The notes beneath the pieces were generated by a model that worked only from the letters and a program-made list of their open reading frames with translations, was not told the DNA's origin and made no database searches. The position numbers and the translations under genes were made by a program. DNA of 26,255 nucleotides from a virus. Each line of letters starts with the position of its first letter. Position 1 is the first letter of the stretch. The DNA lies in IMG/VR virus record IMGVR_UViG_3300034109_000132, positions 1 to 26,255 of that record; one strand, given 5' to 3'. Shown here in pieces: positions 8,531 to 15,206 of the stretch.

Positions 8531-9208
8531 ATGGCTTACGAAAATTACACATTTGTATCTTGGACAGACGGAACACCTCTAACATCGGAGCGCCTTGCTC
8601 AGATGTCTTTAAATGTTGAACAGGTTAGGGATGCTAATGATAATAAACCTAATGGTCTGATTCAACTTATTGAAGCAACTAGTGGAACATTAATTGCAAA
8701 CACCGTAGCCCTCAACCAATCTATTATTGCCCTTACCAACCCAGGTGGTGGTACTGATAGAAGAGTTAATGCAGATCAATCTAGATATGTAAGAGTTACA
8801 TGTGTATTCCCTGGATTTGTAGTTGGAGGTAAAGGCGCTGAGGATTCAATGGTTTCATTAAAGGTTTACCAGCAAGTGCAGGGTGGTAACTATTATGAAA
8901 ACACCGCCCCGCTGATGCAGTGGAATTTTACTATTCCTCCATATAATTATTATAATGTTTCATCTAATGCGAACATCCTTGCCTCGGAGATTTCATATAA
9001 GAATTATCCTGATCACAATGTTATTGGTGCAGGTGCGTATTCTGTTGTTATAAACACTGGCGGTGGTTTGTCACAGCAATCATTCTCGGCAGCTGTCTCT
9101 AGATCATTCGGCTCTTCTGGAGCAACCAACTCTCCAACAATTTCAGTAACTGCTAACTCAACATCTAGATGCCAATTGTATGTTGAGGATATTGGCGGCG
9201 GTCTGTAA
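8531..9208 (+). CDS. Probable virion protein (tail or fibre associated), leaderless
   Basis: A 225-residue protein of unrecognised family. The N-terminus (YTFVSWTDGTPLTSERLAQMSLNV) resembles the start of short phage structural proteins encoded after tail fibres, where a helical N-terminal part precedes a beta-rich domain. Residues about 75-225 are rich in aromatic residues, Ser, Asn and Gly with alternating strands, consistent with a beta-sandwich or fibre head. No signal peptide, membrane segment or catalytic motif is visible. It has its own TATAAT immediately upstream and no ribosome binding site, so it is likely expressed from a leaderless mRNA in addition to read-through from the tail operon. 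That separate promoter suggests it is needed in larger amounts or at a different time than the tail tip proteins. The structural role is inferred from context. Confidence 0.5.
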   Translation: MAYENYTFVSWTDGTPLTSERLAQMSLNVEQVRDANDNKPNGLIQLIEATSGTLIANTVALNQSIIALTNPGGGTDRRVNADQSRYVRVTCVFPGFVVGGKGAEDSMVSLKVYQQVQGGNYYENTAPLMQWNFTIPPYNYYNVSSNANILASEISYKNYPDHNVIGAGAYSVVINTGGGLSQQSFSAAVSRSFGSSGATNSPTISVTANSTSRCQLYVEDIGGGL

Positions 9209-9210
9209 AA

Positions 9211-9615
9211 TTGGGTTCTTTAGCCTCTCAAAGAAAAGATATTGAGTGGTCAGTAAGATCGGTTAGTGGGGAGCACAACCCTAATTATGGCGGTGGAAAG
9301 TATATTGATGATAAAGGCTATGTCAGAGTGCTAAAGCAAGAGCACCCTAGCAATATCAAAGGTTATGTCTACGAGCATAGATTGGTCATGGAAGATTATC
9401 TAGGTAGACTTTTAGAGCCTTGGGAAACAGTACATCATATTAATGAAATTAAGGTTGATAACAGGGTAGAAAACTTTTACCTCTGTACAGTGCCAGAGCA
9501 TAGCGCTGTGCATAGAGAAGGCAAGAAGCCTACCCAGCAACATCGTGATAAAATGCGTGCAAATATGAAAGAGCGTAATAAAGTAACGAGAGAAAACAAG
9601 AAAAACAAACTTTAA
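9211..9615 (+). CDS. HNH endonuclease (free-standing)
   Basis: A 134-residue HNH nuclease. The start is TTG two bases after the preceding stop. An N-terminal GEHNPNYGGGKYIDDKGYVRV segment leads into YEHRLVMEDYLGRLLEPWE and the core HHINEIKVDNRVENFYLC, followed by a histidine-containing EHSAVHR segment. This is the arrangement of the HNH family common in phages and in homing-type elements; HH and the downstream N and H residues would bind the metal and the scissile phosphate. The C-terminus is very Lys/Arg/Asn-rich and probably binds DNA. It sits at the end of the structural module, just before the AT-rich junction to the replication module, a place where free-standing HNH genes often insert. 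Whether it acts as a homing enzyme or has a phage function cannot be told from sequence. Confidence 0.85.
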   Translation: MGSLASQRKDIEWSVRSVSGEHNPNYGGGKYIDDKGYVRVLKQEHPSNIKGYVYEHRLVMEDYLGRLLEPWETVHHINEIKVDNRVENFYLCTVPEHSAVHREGKKPTQQHRDKMRANMKERNKVTRENKKNKL

Positions 9616-9649
9616 GAAAAACCGCTTTTTCCAAAAAAAAAGTTTTTTT
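9616..9649 (+). terminator. Possible weak intrinsic terminator
   Basis: Directly after the HNH stop codon, GAAAAA at 9616-9621 can pair with TTTTTC at 9626-9631 around a CCGC loop, and a run of nine A, a G and seven T (9643-9649) follows. The stem is almost entirely A-T and so weak. The T-run and the position at a module boundary make termination plausible, but it could equally be AT-rich promoter-upstream DNA. Confidence 0.3.
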
Positions 9650-9653
9650 CGTG

Positions 9654-9659
9654 TATAAT
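9654..9659 (+). promoter_or_regulatory. Promoter -10 box for the phosphoesterase-to-SSB operon (leaderless type)
   Basis: TATAAT with seven bases between it and the ATG at 9667 predicts transcription starting at or just before the start codon. The gap contains no Shine-Dalgarno sequence. No -35 consensus is found at the usual spacing; only A and T runs lie there. It would drive the block of genes running to the terminator at 15152. Confidence 0.65.
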
Positions 9660-9666
9660 TAACCTT

Positions 9667-10833
9667 ATGAAAATATGCGAAGCAAAAGGTTGCGACCAAG
9701 AGTTTGAACCAAATACAGCAAATCACAAATATGCAGACAAAGACTGTCGTAAGTCAATAGACAGCACTGGCATCTGCAAATATAGACGACAGAAAGGTTT
9801 ATTTGAAGTGCCAAAAGATCCAATCACTGGTGAACAGCCAGTTTCAGACCCAGAGTTGAGAGTCTCGTTTACAAGACTTCAGCAAGAATATAACAAACTG
9901 AAAACCAAGAGCGATGATTTGGCTAGTGCAGTTTATCAAGCTGTAAAAGATGACATGGCTGATAATAAGTACAAGCCAGTTCCAAAGCCAGTTCTTAGCA
10001 AAAAGAAGAATGGAGAAGAGGTAGCCGTTGCGGTCATTGCTGACTGGCAACTTGCCAAAATCACTCCTGATTATAACTCACAAGTGTGTGAAGAAAGAAT
10101 CTACAAATTTGCTGAGAAGATTATCAATCTTACTGAAATCCAAAGACAAGACCACCCAGTTCGTGAGCTTAGAATTTGGGCTTTAGGTGACATTATTGAA
10201 GGTGAATTGATCTTCCCAGGTCAATCATTCTTAGTTGATGGTGGTCTCTACAGACAGATCACAGTTGATGGTCCAAGAATCCTTAAGAACTTTATTAACA
10301 TCATGCTTGAAAACTTTGAAAAAGTTACATTTGTTGGTGTGATTGGTAATCATGGTTCTATCGGCGGTAGGGCAAGAAGAGATCACGACCCTGAGACCAA
10401 CGGTGACAGAATGCTTTATCGCATTGCTCAATTGATGTTTGAAAATGAAAAGAGGATTGAATTTAAGATTCCTGATGGTCGTGGTGAGCGTCATTGGTAC
10501 GCAATTGACAAGATTGGAAATTACAAAGCAATGCTCTGTCACGGCGATCAATTTGGTAGCTTGTCTTCATTTTACTCTTTCCAAAAGAAAGCGTATGGCT
10601 GGAAGATCGGCGCACTGAGTGAGGACTTTGACGATATCTACATTGGTCATTTCCATACACCAACTAAGATGACATTTAATACTGTCCAGTTAAGAATCTC
10701 TGGCAGTCCTGAATCTGTAAACACATATGCGGCTGAGGTGCTAGCCGCAGTTGGTAGACCGTCACAATCATTGTACTTTGTTCACCCAGAGAAAGGAATG
10801 GTAACGGCGGAGTATAACTGCTGGTTAGACTAA
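9667..10833 (+). CDS. Calcineurin-like metallophosphoesterase with N-terminal cysteine motif
   Basis: A 388-residue protein. Residues 1-40 hold C4, C9, C27 and C37, probably a small zinc ribbon for DNA or protein binding. A helical linker (about 65-100) precedes a calcineurin-type phosphoesterase: IADWQ with D126 in the first metal motif (the usual D-x-H histidine is replaced by Q128), GDIIEG at 174-179, GNHG at 227-230, CHGD at 291-294 and GHFH at 327-330. The remaining ligands needed for a two-metal site are present. Phage relatives of this type are usually annotated as DNA phosphoesterases or nucleases of SbcD/Mre11-like fold; the substrate is not determinable here. It is the first gene after a leaderless-type promoter and its stop overlaps the next ATG (TAATG). 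Confidence 0.75.
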   Translation: MKICEAKGCDQEFEPNTANHKYADKDCRKSIDSTGICKYRRQKGLFEVPKDPITGEQPVSDPELRVSFTRLQQEYNKLKTKSDDLASAVYQAVKDDMADNKYKPVPKPVLSKKKNGEEVAVAVIADWQLAKITPDYNSQVCEERIYKFAEKIINLTEIQRQDHPVRELRIWALGDIIEGELIFPGQSFLVDGGLYRQITVDGPRILKNFINIMLENFEKVTFVGVIGNHGSIGGRARRDHDPETNGDRMLYRIAQLMFENEKRIEFKIPDGRGERHWYAIDKIGNYKAMLCHGDQFGSLSSFYSFQKKAYGWKIGALSEDFDDIYIGHFHTPTKMTFNTVQLRISGSPESVNTYAAEVLAAVGRPSQSLYFVHPEKGMVTAEYNCWLD

Positions 10834-11060
10834 TGTTGGTTTATAAAGTTAAAGACTTTAGATGCACTTTCTGCGGTGGTAAGAAGATGATTGGCTCTCA
10901 ATATTATGCAATGCGTAAGAATTGGGTTGATGTTACATGCATTCATTGTGCCGATAGTAGGGATATTGAGGTAAGAAAGCTTAATAAAATTTTGAGATCA
11001 TTAGGTTTCAAAACAATAGAGGAGCGTTATGAGTTTGCAGACGAAAATAATCCTAAATAA
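10833..11060 (+). CDS. Small zinc-ribbon protein
   Basis: A 75-residue protein with CTFCGG at 11-16 and CIHC at 36-39, giving two CxxC knuckles about 22 residues apart, the classic four-cysteine zinc ribbon. A basic helical tail follows (RKLNKILRSLGF). Such proteins commonly bind nucleic acid or a protein partner, but no specific family is recognised. The ATG overlaps the stop of the phosphoesterase, and the gene's last 32 bases overlap the start of the MerR-like gene, so the three are probably translationally coupled. Confidence 0.6.
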   Translation: MLVYKVKDFRCTFCGGKKMIGSQYYAMRKNWVDVTCIHCADSRDIEVRKLNKILRSLGFKTIEERYEFADENNPK

Positions 11061-11469
11061 ATTTTACAAATACGCTGATACCATCGTAAAAGTAAAAAAA
11101 ATAACAAGGAACTTAAATAAAGTCTATGTAACTGATTTAACGACTAAGCAAGAATTGATTTTGCCATACGAAAATGCAGAATTGATTATGCATAGAATTT
11201 ATACAATTGGAGAGATTGCTAAGATAGTTGAAAAACGATCTGATACAATCAGAAAGTACGAAAAAAGAGGTCTTATCCCTAGTGGAAAGAAATTCAGTGA
11301 AACTTGTGAAAGTTATAAAAACTGGCGCTACTATGAGAGACAAGATGTTTACGATATGGTATCATTTTTCAATGGCAGAACGCCAGGAAGACCTATTGCA
11401 GACAAGAATATAAATGTGCAAGCAAAAGTTATTAGAATATCCGAAAAAATAAAGATAGGAAAAAGGTAA
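11029..11469 (+). CDS. MerR/excisionase-like DNA-binding protein
   Basis: A 146-residue protein whose residues about 57-112 read as a winged helix-turn-helix of the MerR type: IYTIGEIAKIVEKRSDTIRKYEKRGLIP, then an insert and WRYYERQDVYDMVSFF, where an aromatic/Arg wing is followed by a helix. The N-terminal 50 residues are beta-rich and of unknown role. The C-terminal tail includes RTPGRP and many Lys residues. No cysteine-based effector-sensing domain follows the HTH, so it resembles the excisionase-like, effector-free branch. It is likely a phage transcription regulator or DNA-architectural protein. The ATG at 11029 has GGAG at 11021-11024 upstream and overlaps the zinc-ribbon gene. Target sites are unknown. 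Confidence 0.65.
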   Translation: MSLQTKIILNKFYKYADTIVKVKKITRNLNKVYVTDLTTKQELILPYENAELIMHRIYTIGEIAKIVEKRSDTIRKYEKRGLIPSGKKFSETCESYKNWRYYERQDVYDMVSFFNGRTPGRPIADKNINVQAKVIRISEKIKIGKR

Positions 11470-11470
11470 T

Positions 11471-11680
11471 ATGACAACTCCATTAAATGAAAATCAGGTT
11501 GAATTGTGGGCTTCTGTTGGTATCACAAAAAACTTGGGTAACTATGAATCACTTCGTCTTGATGCTGGTGCAAGATTAATTGCATCCAGTATTGATGATG
11601 AAAAGTCTTGGGGCAAGTTGTGGGATTCAATTGACTCACAAATTGAAGCGAAGCTCCAAGAGCTTGACGCAGAGAAGTAA
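11471..11680 (+). CDS. Small acidic protein, conserved-type, function unknown
   Basis: A 69-residue protein starting one base after the previous stop, with an AAAGGT sequence upstream. It contains ITKNLGNYESLRLDAG at about 18-33; an NLGNYES-type motif is one I associate with short proteins in many unrelated phage replication regions, but no function is attached to it. The second half is acidic and helical (DDEKSWGKLWDSIDSQIEAKLQ). No cysteines, signal or membrane segment are seen. The next gene (WhiB-like) starts with TTG directly after this gene's TAA and in the same frame, so ribosomes may reinitiate straight across the junction. Confidence 0.5.
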   Translation: MTTPLNENQVELWASVGITKNLGNYESLRLDAGARLIASSIDDEKSWGKLWDSIDSQIEAKLQELDAEK

Positions 11681-11971
11681 TTGGCAAATTGGAGAACAAA
11701 AGCCCTTTGCGCTGAAGATAAGAACAGCATTTATTGGTTCTCATATAAACATGAGGATGTTCAATATGCAAAAAACATTTGCCAATCATGCGAGGTCAGA
11801 AAAGAATGTCTGATCAATGCATGGGGTGAAGATGTTATATATGGCGTTAACGGTGGTTACTCCGAATTTGATATACTATTAGCAACTTGGAAGAAAGCTA
11901 AAAAAGAAAATGATAGCAACTGGAACAGAACTGATAGAACACTTCAAAAATTACTGCGCAAAGCAGAATAA
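11681..11971 (+). CDS. WhiB-like Fe-S transcription regulator
   Basis: A 96-residue protein with the WhiB signature: WRTKALC gives the first cysteine (C10), and ICQSCEVRKECLINAW gives C34-x2-C37-x5-C43. The four cysteines would hold a [4Fe-4S] cluster. WhiB proteins usually bind the primary sigma factor and tune host promoters, and several actinophages carry one. The usual GxWGG turn after the cluster reads GVNGG at 55-59, with Asn where Trp is expected, which may alter contact with sigma. A basic tail (KKAKKEN...RTDRTLQKLLRKAE) could bind DNA. The TTG at 11681 is the only start before C10 and follows the previous TAA immediately in frame. The 3' end overlaps the next gene by 62 bases. This gene is the strongest evidence for an actinobacterial host. 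Confidence 0.88.
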   Translation: MANWRTKALCAEDKNSIYWFSYKHEDVQYAKNICQSCEVRKECLINAWGEDVIYGVNGGYSEFDILLATWKKAKKENDSNWNRTDRTLQKLLRKAE

Positions 11972-12215
11972 GCTGTTCATCCCCGACTCTCCACGACAAG
12001 AAGCAGTCGCAGACTCTCTTGTTAGTTTCTATAAGAATGACAACCTTAGACTTGGATTGGAAAGTTTTGTAAGAAGCAGACCAGGACCATTCTTAGTTTT
12101 TGATTTTGCAATAGAATCTAGATCGTTTGTAGAGAAAGCTCAGCTTGATAAGAAATCAACTGATAAATTTAAATCCATAGTGGAAGAAACCAAAAAGAGA
12201 ATGGAGACAGAGTGA
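11910..12215 (+). CDS. Unknown protein upstream of helicase (candidate helicase accessory)
   Basis: A 101-residue protein with no recognised family. It is mostly helical, with an N-terminal IEHFKNYC segment, FIPDSPRQEAVADSLVSFYK, a GPFLVFDFAIES strand at about 58-69 and a basic C-terminal helix. It overlaps the WhiB gene by 62 bases in another frame and its TGA overlaps the helicase GTG (GTGA). No P-loop is present, so it is not a DnaC-type ATPase loader. Small proteins directly upstream of phage helicases sometimes act as loaders or adaptors; that role is only a hypothesis from position. No other usable start lies between 11910 and the end of the WhiB gene. Confidence 0.5.
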   Translation: MIATGTELIEHFKNYCAKQNKLFIPDSPRQEAVADSLVSFYKNDNLRLGLESFVRSRPGPFLVFDFAIESRSFVEKAQLDKKSTDKFKSIVEETKKRMETE

Positions 12216-13426
12216 ATTACGAAGTAAGACTTCTAAATTCTATTGTTGATACCCAAGACTATGTAAGCGCCGTGAACAGCGGTGTTGAGAATGTCTTCTT
12301 GGAATACAGAGATGTTTGGAACTTTATAGTTTCTCACTATGAAACACATAGTAAAGTTCCGTCAAAGGAGACAGTAAAGCAACACCATCAGGATTTTGAA
12401 TTCATTTCAACACCTGAACCGTTGGCTTATTATGTTGATGAAGCAAAGAAGGAGTCGCTGTCCTACCAGACTAGAGGCATCGTTGCTAAGGCACATGGTC
12501 TTATCAATGAGTCTGGTCCTAAAGAAGCTTTATCGTTTTTGATGGAAGAAACTTCAAAGCTTTATAAGTTTTCATCAAACCTAAAAGATACTGATCTTGC
12601 TGGGGAGTGGAAAGACAGAGTTAGAGACTTGAAAGCCAGGTCTCTCAACCCAAAGGCTATTGCTGGTATCCCTAGTGGTATTGATGTTATTGATAAAGTG
12701 TTTGGCGGTTGGCAATCGGGAGACTTCATTGTATTGCTCGGCTGGACTGGTGTTGGTAAATCATTTATTGCAAGATTGTTTGCGGTCAATGCTTGGAAGG
12801 CTGGCTATAGACCATTAATTATTTCTTTGGAAATGAATAAGCAACAAGAGGGTCAGAGACTTGACACATTGCTTAACAATGGCGAAGGGCATTTCACTAA
12901 CACAGACTTGATTAAAGCTAACCCAGGGATTGTTGATGGTTACGAAAAGTGGGCGCAGGCTACCTTTGAAGGTAAGCACGCTATCCATCTCGTTACATCA
13001 GAGGGGCTGGAAACAGCAGACCAAAACATGGTGCAAGCAAAGATTGATCAGTACCACCCCGACATGGTTATTCTTGATTACCACAGCTTGTTTGATGATT
13101 CAAGCGGTGCTAAGAATGAAACAGAGAAGGCTAAGAACCTCTCTAAGGCATTTAAGCGTATTGCGGTAAAGAACGGTATCCCTATCATAGATGTTGCTGC
13201 AGTAACTATGGCTGATGGTCACTCAGAGAGACCGCCAGAGCTAGAGGAAGTCGCATGGAGTAAGCAGTTGGCATATGACGCTGACCTTGTTCTTGCTATC
13301 CATAGAGAGTTGTCATCTGATTTATTTCAGGTGGTATCAAGGAAAGTTCGTAGAGCATCGCACTTCGGTTTCTACCTTAGATGGAATCTAGAAACTGGTA
13401 AGTGGGTAGAGGAGTGGGACATTTAA
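12212..13426 (+). CDS. Replicative DnaB-like helicase
   Basis: A 404-residue RecA-fold helicase. The N-terminal ~155 residues are helical. The ATPase domain begins at IPSGIDVIDKVFGGWQSGDFIVLLG, with Walker A GWTGVGKS at 177-184, a LIISLEM strand at the position of the DnaB H1a-type motif with its Glu, Walker B MVILDYH (D289), and later RKVRRASHFGFYLRW near the C-terminus, where DnaB-family proteins place the arginine finger region. It is shorter than bacterial DnaB (about 450), mainly in the N-terminal domain. The gene lies with the primase and the probable SSB in one operon, fitting the unwinding enzyme at the phage fork. The start is GTG at 12212, overlapping the preceding TGA; the stop overlaps the next ATG. 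Confidence 0.85.
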   Translation: MNYEVRLLNSIVDTQDYVSAVNSGVENVFLEYRDVWNFIVSHYETHSKVPSKETVKQHHQDFEFISTPEPLAYYVDEAKKESLSYQTRGIVAKAHGLINESGPKEALSFLMEETSKLYKFSSNLKDTDLAGEWKDRVRDLKARSLNPKAIAGIPSGIDVIDKVFGGWQSGDFIVLLGWTGVGKSFIARLFAVNAWKAGYRPLIISLEMNKQQEGQRLDTLLNNGEGHFTNTDLIKANPGIVDGYEKWAQATFEGKHAIHLVTSEGLETADQNMVQAKIDQYHPDMVILDYHSLFDDSSGAKNETEKAKNLSKAFKRIAVKNGIPIIDVAAVTMADGHSERPPELEEVAWSKQLAYDADLVLAIHRELSSDLFQVVSRKVRRASHFGFYLRWNLETGKWVEEWDI

Positions 13427-13593
13427 TGAAAGCTGTAGTTAAAGGCGAAATCAAAGACATTGAAACTCTTCACAGACTTAGAGATTGGATGGAAGACGAA
13501 GCTCGTAAAAAATATGGAAATTTTGGTAAAACTAAATTGATTACAGACTATGATGCTGGTAGAGATGTCTACAAATTCAAACTTCTTAGCTAG
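13426..13593 (+). CDS. Small basic protein between helicase and primase
   Basis: A 55-residue protein of unknown function, starting at ATG 13426 that overlaps the helicase stop (TAATG). The sequence is highly charged, with an amphipathic helix (IETLHRLRDWMEDEARKKYG) and a C-terminal strand (DVYKFKLLS). No cysteines or known motif. An in-frame ATG at 13402 lies inside the helicase gene and was not used, since the one-base overlap matches the junction style of the neighbours. The location suggests a link to replication only by association. Confidence 0.5.
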   Translation: MKAVVKGEIKDIETLHRLRDWMEDEARKKYGNFGKTKLITDYDAGRDVYKFKLLS

Positions 13594-14485
13594 CTCTATT
13601 GAAGAAGAGATATTATCGTTATTTAATAACTACAATGTCTCAATTCAAAGTGCCAATGGTGAAGAGTTAAATGTCTATTGCCCATTCCACAAGAATACAC
13701 ATAGTGCCGCTATGTATATTAATGTTAGAACTGGTCTCTGGCAGTGCTTCAACCCGTCATGTGGGAAGAAAGGCAATTTTAGACAACTATATTTTAACAT
13801 CACTGGTAAGTCGTACAGTAAGCACATAGATCTTGATAGCCATAAGCTTGATAAAGAGTTAAATAGCTACAAGTATCAGGTTGAAGATGTTCAAGAGTTA
13901 TCAATTGATAATTTAATGCTGGACTACGAAACGCAATCTAATTTGCTAAGAACGATGATTGAGCGTGGTTTGGATATTGATACAATGAGGCACTTTGAGG
14001 TTGGGTTTTCAATTGAAAAGAATCGTGTGGTTATTCCAGTAAGGTCTCACAACTATGAGTTAGTAGGTCTTATTGGTAGAGCTATAGAATCAACCCAGCA
14101 ACCTAGATATTTATACAATAAAGGCTTTAAGCGAGCCGATGTTTTATTCAATATTCACAATGCTAAAAACTACAATTCAGTTATTGTGGTTGAAGGTAGC
14201 GTGGATTGTATGTTCGTACATCAAGCTGGATATCCAAATGCGGTAGCAACTCTTGGGGCTGCGGTGTCAAAAAATCAAGGTAATATGATAAGAAGATTTT
14301 TTGATAAAGTCATCTTATTTTGTGACAATGATGATGCTGGCATGGCAATGAGATGTGCTATGATAGAGATGTGCCGAGGCAAAGAAATCTCGGTAGCAAG
14401 AATCCCCGAAGGAGTTAAAGACCCTGCGGAGATGACTAAAGAACAAATAGCAGAAGCTATAAACAACAAAGAAATAATCATATAG
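13565..14485 (+). CDS. DNA primase (CHC2 zinc finger plus TOPRIM)
   Basis: A 306-residue DnaG-type primase. The zinc finger is VYCPFHKN...LWQCFNPSCGKKG with C39, H42, C61 and C66. The catalytic TOPRIM part shows VIVVEGSVDCM with E210 in VVEG, and ILFCDNDDAG with D254, D256 and D257, the metal-binding acidic residues. The N-terminal RNA polymerase segment between them includes VVIPVRSHNYELVGLIGR and PRYLYNKG, as expected. It is about half the length of bacterial DnaG and lacks the C-terminal helicase-binding domain, as is usual for compact phage primases. An ATG at 13550 would add five residues (MMLVE); neither has a strong ribosome binding site, and 13565 was preferred because it gives the shorter overlap. 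It works with the helicase encoded just upstream. Confidence 0.87.
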   Translation: MSTNSNFLASSIEEEILSLFNNYNVSIQSANGEELNVYCPFHKNTHSAAMYINVRTGLWQCFNPSCGKKGNFRQLYFNITGKSYSKHIDLDSHKLDKELNSYKYQVEDVQELSIDNLMLDYETQSNLLRTMIERGLDIDTMRHFEVGFSIEKNRVVIPVRSHNYELVGLIGRAIESTQQPRYLYNKGFKRADVLFNIHNAKNYNSVIVVEGSVDCMFVHQAGYPNAVATLGAAVSKNQGNMIRRFFDKVILFCDNDDAGMAMRCAMIEMCRGKEISVARIPEGVKDPAEMTKEQIAEAINNKEIII

Positions 14486-14495
14486 GAGACAAAAC

Positions 14496-15137
14496 ATGTC
14501 ATTTCAATCATTAAAATCACTAAAAGACTTGGAAAAGTCAGTAGCAAAACCAGGTGCGTCAGCAGGACCGAAGAAATTCTTTACGGTTCAAGCTGGTCAA
14601 TCGTACCGCATTCGCTTCCGTCAGGAATTGACAGAAGATTCAAAAAACTATGATGAAAATATCGGGACAGCAATTAATGTTCCAGTTATCACATCGCCAA
14701 TCAACTGGAAGTGGAGAGTCGCTTCTACTGCGGGATTTGAAAAGTTCAATTACCGTTGTTGGGGTACAGAGCAAGCAACCGTTGATAAGGCTTGGAGACC
14801 AAAGCCCCATCTTTTGATTAATGTTGCGGTGGAAATGGAACCAGGTGTTTGGGAACCACGAGTTCTTGACACAACATTTAACCAACGCCATATTGGTCTT
14901 ACACTTATTGAGTATGCAAAGGAATTCGGTTCAATTACTGACAGATTCTACAAGTATTCACGGACAGGATCTTCAGCATCTGATACAAACTATTCATTGA
15001 TTCCATTGGACTCTTCACCAGAGCCAAAGCAGATCACTGAATTGCCAATGCATCAGCTAGACACTGTTTACATGATGCTTCCATATGAGAAGCAACAGAT
15101 GTTCCTCACCACTGGTGAGATGAAAGATTCCTGGTAA
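14496..15137 (+). CDS. Probable single-stranded DNA-binding protein
   Basis: A 213-residue protein. An N-terminal helix (FQSLKSLKDLEKSV) precedes FFTVQAGQSYRIRFRQEL, a strand pattern typical of phage OB-fold ssDNA-binding proteins, and aromatic/basic segments follow (INWKWRVAS, CWGTEQATVDKAWRPKPHLLINVAVE). It lacks the long acidic tail of bacterial SSB but ends in acidic and aromatic residues (GEMKDSW). No catalytic motif is visible. The gene has the clearest ribosome binding site of its operon (AGGAG at 14484-14488, seven bases from ATG) and is closed by a strong terminator, so high expression is likely, as expected for a stoichiometric SSB. Its position between primase and polymerase genes agrees. 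The family is not certain from sequence alone. Confidence 0.55.
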   Translation: MSFQSLKSLKDLEKSVAKPGASAGPKKFFTVQAGQSYRIRFRQELTEDSKNYDENIGTAINVPVITSPINWKWRVASTAGFEKFNYRCWGTEQATVDKAWRPKPHLLINVAVEMEPGVWEPRVLDTTFNQRHIGLTLIEYAKEFGSITDRFYKYSRTGSSASDTNYSLIPLDSSPEPKQITELPMHQLDTVYMMLPYEKQQMFLTTGEMKDSW

Positions 15138-15151
15138 TCACTAATGAACTG

Positions 15152-15177
15152 GGGAGGGCGAAAGCCCTCCCTTTTTT
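15152..15177 (+). terminator. Strong intrinsic terminator after the SSB gene
   Basis: A perfect 8-bp GC-rich stem, GGGAGGGC (15152-15159) with GCCCTCCC (15164-15171), is capped by a GAAA tetraloop of the stable GNRA type and followed by six T (15172-15177). It lies 14 bases after the stop at 15137 and just before the promoter of the next block, so it cleanly separates two transcription units. Confidence 0.95.
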
Positions 15178-15191
15178 CATGCTCAAAAATA

Positions 15192-15197
15192 TATAAT
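15192..15197 (+). promoter_or_regulatory. Promoter -10 box for the polymerase operon
   Basis: TATAAT lies nine bases before ATG 15207 and 14 bases after the terminator T-run. No -35 match is found at 16-18 bases. The expected transcript would start only a few bases before the ATG, so it would be leaderless or nearly so. A GGAG at 15199-15202 could act as a ribosome binding site only on read-through transcripts or if transcription starts earlier than expected. Confidence 0.6.
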
Positions 15198-15206
15198 CGG
15201 AGAAAA

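Noticed and set aside
10231-10663. Two overlapping minus-strand frames of 106 and 66 codons
   Set aside because: They mirror the phosphoesterase motifs on the + strand; composition looks like antisense codon bias, not a gene.
15144-15206. Upstream ATG extending the HAD phosphatase by 21 residues
   Set aside because: The added part would translate the terminator hairpin and lies before the -10 box; the HAD fold begins properly at 15207.
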